Below are positions 60,678 to 64,000 of a stretch of 64,000 bases of DNA, one piece after another (the first letter of the stretch is position 1; each line of letters opens with the position of its first letter). The DNA lies in the NCBI RefSeq assembly GCF_015679185.1, contig NZ_CP064939.1, positions 4,712,001-4,776,000 of the forward strand, read 5' to 3'. The notes under the pieces were generated by a model. That model had not been told where the DNA came from. It saw only the letters and a list, made by a program, of their open reading frames with translations, and ran no database searches. The position numbers and the translations under genes are program-made. The DNA comes from Pedobacter endophyticus. GTDB lineage: Bacteria > Bacteroidota > Bacteroidia > Sphingobacteriales > Sphingobacteriaceae.

Positions 60678-61770
60678 ATGAAAAGAAGGTTTTTACTTTT
60701 ACTTTTAATACTAACTCCATATTTTGTTTTTGCTCAAAAAAAAAATAATTATTTTAGATAAAGCGGACAACAAGCCAATTAAAGGGATATCAATTCTTAC
60801 AGAAAGTGGGGGGTTAATTGGAGATACGAATGAGAAAGGTGAATTTATTTTTGATAAATCTTTCTTTGGAGAATTGAAAATAACAAAGATTATGATTTAT
60901 AGTATAGATTATCAATCGGTAGAATTCCCTATTGGTATTTTACCTAATATTATTTATGTTAAGAAAATAAAAGTTAACGAGTTAGATGGTGTTGAAATAA
61001 AAGCTAAGCGTATTAATAAATACTACATTTTAAGTGCTTTCGTACGAAGCTGGAAATTGGTAAATAATAAGGTTGTGAGATATGGCGATGCCATTACAGA
61101 TTATCAAATTCTGTTTGAGGGTTCAAAATATCCGTTTCGTGCACAAAAAAACAAATATATAAGAGCATTTAGAAATTTTAAAATAGATAGTATAAAGGCA
61201 AAATCGAAAGTATTTAGTATTACATTTAGTGATGGTTTTTTTAATGACGATCTACCTAACGGTGATCGAATTTCTAGTAGCTGGAGTTGGTACAGTACAA
61301 AAAAAGTTAAAGACAGTTTATACGATGTGTTTGATGAGGGGAAGAATGTTGGGTATGCTATTTTTGACAAAGAAAATTTTCCAGTGGAAATTAATGTAAC
61401 TAACGATTTTGACGGTGACGAAGCGCTAAAAATAGCATTATGGTGGAAGATTTCGGGTAAAAGTAAAAATATAGAAAAATGGACTAAGACAGACAATATT
61501 AGACATCCAATATATATATTTTCTGATAAAAAAACATTGGAAAAGAGTCATAACGGAAAAATCAACGAAGTAGAGACAGTTACAGAAATTTATCTCAGTG
61601 ATAAAATTCGTTTTGACTGGAATAAGCCCATAAAATATAAGGCAAACATTGATACTGATCGGAGTTTTTATGATAAAGACTATTGGACGGAAGAAATGAA
61701 GAAACATCCTTTGCCTAGTTTTATTTTAGGACAGTTGGGGAGTATTAACGAGTTAGAAAATGTGTATTAG
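60678..61770 (+). CDS. secreted carboxypeptidase-regulatory-like protein, frameshifted in an A10 tract
   Basis: ATG 60678 encodes a good signal peptide (MKRRFLLLLLILTPYFVFAQ) that then hits TAA at 60759. The following domain is open in another frame from 60724 to 61770. The switch falls in ten A's (60736-60745); with nine A's the signal peptide joins directly to KKIIILDKADNKPIKGIS, the start of a CarboxypepD-regulatory-like domain (GGLIGDTNEKGEFIF). About 250 further residues have no recognised motif. Possible explanations are assembly error, phase variation, or polymerase slippage on the A tract. It lies between peptide and VKOR genes. Confidence 0.7.
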
Positions 61771-61949
61771 TTTGAATTGAAATTAAGTTTATACTCAATC
61801 AAGATCGAACAATAATTAACGATGAGAAGTAATCACATAAATTAATTCAATTTTTTTTAAAAAAATACAAAATTAAATTTACCAACTATAATCTAAATTT
61901 TTTTTTACTTACTAACCCCAATAGTAATAACTTTTTTGGTTTAAGTCAA

Positions 61950-63350
61950 TTGTTTACAATTTATGGACTTAAATCAATAGCCCAAAAGCTAAGTTTTAAT
62001 GATGCAAAGGAAAAAGCAGGCTCATTTCTTGCTTATTTGGAAAATCCAGACGAAATCGTCGCAATAACAAAAATAAACTCTACAAACATAGAACTAATTA
62101 ATGGAAAGGGGGACTCTTTTAAAGAGAATATACCCAAATTTTTAGAAAGATGGTCTGATAATGTAATGTTTCTCGAAGCTGGAGACATAAAACATGAAAG
62201 AAACATATTAACAAACAAAGTTTTAAGCATTATAGTTTCAGAAAAAAAATATTTATTCGTTTTTTTTCTATTCGTTGCTTTTTTTTTAATGCTAGTCAAA
62301 AATGAAAACTATATTTTTAATAGTATTGTTTTTGGTCTTAATTTTATTGGTTTACTTTTAAGCAATAAAATATCTATTTTAAAAAATAGTGACGAAGAAA
62401 GTAGCGTATGTAAGCTAATAAAAGGTGGAGATTGTAAATCGCTCACAAAAAGCACTAGATTTTTAAATCTATTTGAATATGATCGTGTTGGCATTGTGTA
62501 TTTTTTGCTATTTTGTTCAATCCCAATGTACTCAAACTATATAGTTTCAGGTGGTGTGTTAACTATAATTTCATTTTTAGCCGTTTTTTTTCCATTCTAT
62601 TCGATATTTTATCAGCAGTATATAGCAAAAAGCTGGTGTATACTTTGCTTACTAGTTCAAAGTTGTATTGTATTGAATTTTTTTACTTTTTTTATAAAAA
62701 GAAGCTCATTTGAATATAGTTTATTTAGTTTTTTTAATTGTTTTGTTCCCATAGCGATTTTACTAGTAATCGCAAATTTTTATTTTTTGGCATTGGATTA
62801 TAGAAATAAATTTGAGAATGTAATAAAAAGGCTAAATAGATTTATTAGTAATGATCAGATTTTTAACTTTTTATCATATCAAAATTTCCAAAATACAGAT
62901 GTTAGAACGACAAGTCCTATCATAATTGGAAAGGAAAGAGAAATGCAGATATCATTAATAACTAATCCGTTTTGTGATTATTGCCGGGAAGCATATATAA
63001 AGGTTAAGAGGGTGATTTCTTACAATGATAATTATGCATTAAAGGTAATTTATTTGGATAACCATAATAATGAAGCTAAAGATATTTGCCTGCAATTTAT
63101 TTCTATATTTTTTCTAAGTGGTGAAAAGATATATTTAGAATCGATTGATGCATGGTATGAATGGGGAAATTTAGATCATCAAAAATGGCAGAGAAAATTT
63201 TATGTCAAAAAGTACGAATTAGCCAAAAAAATACTAATGGAGAATAAAGAATGGGCGAATCAAAATAACATAAATGAAACCCCAATGTTTTTAATAAACA
63301 ATGCTCATTTGCCAATCGAATATGAGATTGAAGATTTGAAGTATATGTAA
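61950..63350 (+). CDS. C39-like / VKOR / thioredoxin-like fusion (disulfide-forming membrane protein)
   Basis: 466 residues from TTG 61950. Residues about 1-78 resemble the end of an inactive C39-like domain (EIVAITKINSTNIELINGKG ... FLERWSDNVMFLE). A VKOR domain of four to five helices follows with Cys154, Cys162 and the CxxC C230-I-L-C233 (SWCILCLLVQS); then a thioredoxin/DsbA-like domain with C342-D-Y-C345 (NPFCDYCREAY) and cis-Pro-type NETPMFLINN. VKOR reoxidises the thioredoxin domain and passes electrons to quinone, making disulfides outside the cytoplasm. The same frame is open back to 61833, without a normal start (see findings). Confidence 0.85.
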   Translation: MFTIYGLKSIAQKLSFNDAKEKAGSFLAYLENPDEIVAITKINSTNIELINGKGDSFKENIPKFLERWSDNVMFLEAGDIKHERNILTNKVLSIIVSEKKYLFVFFLFVAFFLMLVKNENYIFNSIVFGLNFIGLLLSNKISILKNSDEESSVCKLIKGGDCKSLTKSTRFLNLFEYDRVGIVYFLLFCSIPMYSNYIVSGGVLTIISFLAVFFPFYSIFYQQYIAKSWCILCLLVQSCIVLNFFTFFIKRSSFEYSLFSFFNCFVPIAILLVIANFYFLALDYRNKFENVIKRLNRFISNDQIFNFLSYQNFQNTDVRTTSPIIIGKEREMQISLITNPFCDYCREAYIKVKRVISYNDNYALKVIYLDNHNNEAKDICLQFISIFFLSGEKIYLESIDAWYEWGNLDHQKWQRKFYVKKYELAKKILMENKEWANQNNINETPMFLINNAHLPIEYEIEDLKYM

Positions 63351-63541
63351 TATAAAAAACCTCTCGTAGCTCTGCTTCAGGGAAAAGAAAGAAAGCATGA
63401 AAAACGAAGAGTTACTATAAAAAACAACTTCTTTACCCATGGATTCTCTAAATTCTATTTTAGCACCCCCCCAGTTTATTATATACATTCATTTGATGCC
63501 AAGTACAAGTAATTAACGTATAATATCTTAAAAAATAAAAA

Positions 63542-64000
63542 TTGATTTCATTTCCTTTTTACAAACAACTTGACCAAATGGATTGTGGTCCTACCTGTTT
63601 GCGTATGATAGCTAAACATTATGGGCGCAACTACAGCTTACAGCGTTTACGAGAAATTTCAGGAATTAACCGAGAAGGTGTTTCGTTATTGGGTATCAGT
63701 CAAGCAGCTGAAAAAATAGGTTTTCGTACAACTGGAATAAGAATTAACTTAAAAAAACTTTTAGAAATAGACTTGCCATGCATTATTCATTGGCAACAAG
63801 GTCATTTTATAGTACTTTACAGAATAACAGAAGACATTTTTTACATCGCTGACCCTGCTAAAGGCCTGATAAAATATAGTATAACCGATTTTAGCCAACA
63901 TTGGTTAAGTACCAAAAATAATAGTGATGGTATAGTCTTGTTACTTTCCACATCTCCCGATTTTTATTCACAGAGTGGCGATCCGACAAAGGGCTTAAAT
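63542..64000 (+). CDS. C39-peptidase-domain ABC exporter, N-terminal part (3' end outside window)
   Basis: 153 codons run off the window. Start is TTG 63542, 6 bp after an in-frame TAA; it gives ISFPFYKQLDQMDCGPTCL, the usual N-terminus of this family. The C39 catalytic set is complete: Gln9, Cys15 (QMDCGPTC), His88 (GHFIVLY) and Asp104 (ADPAKG). Such exporters cleave after the double glycine of a leader peptide while pumping the core out; the membrane and ATPase domains should follow beyond 64000. The peptide at 60192 is the obvious substrate. Confidence 0.92.
   Translation, partial: MISFPFYKQLDQMDCGPTCLRMIAKHYGRNYSLQRLREISGINREGVSLLGISQAAEKIGFRTTGIRINLKKLLEIDLPCIIHWQQGHFIVLYRITEDIFYIADPAKGLIKYSITDFSQHWLSTKNNSDGIVLLLSTSPDFYSQSGDPTKGLN

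Overview
The window looks like a chromosomal segment of a Bacteroidota bacterium, most likely a Pedobacter-like member of the Sphingobacteriaceae. The reasons are promoters of the TTTG/TAnnTTTG type, mostly Shine-Dalgarno-poor starts next to one very strong SD on rpsU, GLPGLI, DUF4136, DUF3467 and OmpP1/FadL families, and the order rpsU - xer recombinase - hpf - tRNA(Thr,Tyr,Gly,Thr) - tuf - tRNA(Trp) - secE - nusG ... rplKAJL - rpoB - rpoC. No plasmid, phage or insertion-sequence gene was seen.

Layout. 1-9.6 kb: end of a secreted surface protein, small hypothetical genes, a transglutaminase-like secreted protein, an OlsF-like two-domain acyltransferase, a helix-hairpin-helix DNA-binding protein and an acyl-CoA dehydrogenase. 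9.6-17.3 kb: the translation cluster (rpsU, xer, hpf, five tRNAs, tuf, secE, nusG), broken at 11.9-14.1 kb by three AT-rich envelope genes and a coding remnant. 17.4-26.5 kb: a PF03640 lipoprotein followed by a four-gene block of Planctomycete-type cytochrome/DUF1549-DUF1553, DUF1501, beta-propeller and DUF2231-cytochrome-LRR proteins. This block sits exactly where nusG would normally be followed by rplK. 26.7-37.4 kb: rplK-rplA-rplJ-rplL-rpoB-rpoC behind its own promoter. 37.4-59 kb: mixed housekeeping and envelope genes (GH123-like, FadL/SGNH pair, miaA, cca, tsaC-type, dapD, guaD, gyrB, a PadR operon, bestrophin).

59.2-64 kb, the right edge, holds a peptide-export locus: a LytTR response regulator, divergent from a 77-residue double-glycine-leader peptide with two cysteines, a secreted carboxypeptidase-regulatory-like protein broken by a one-base frameshift in an A10 tract, a VKOR-thioredoxin fusion, and the start of a C39-peptidase ABC exporter. 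Direct repeats with the spacing of LytTR operators lie in the divergent promoter region. This is the best candidate for a coherent little-described system: regulated production, disulfide formation, leader cleavage and export of a small peptide.

A second result is structural. Many intergenic gaps are filled with degenerate repeats in strict 7-nt (sometimes 8-nt) register: a fixed tetramer (AAAG, AAGG, AGTC, ACTG, GATT, CATT) followed by a variable 3 or 4 nt, often as two opposed half-arrays. These occur at about a dozen places, including the rpoB-rpoC gap, the tRNA spacers, and inside the 3' end of an EcsC-family gene. A different set of classical inverted repeats (REP-like, several families) also recurs.
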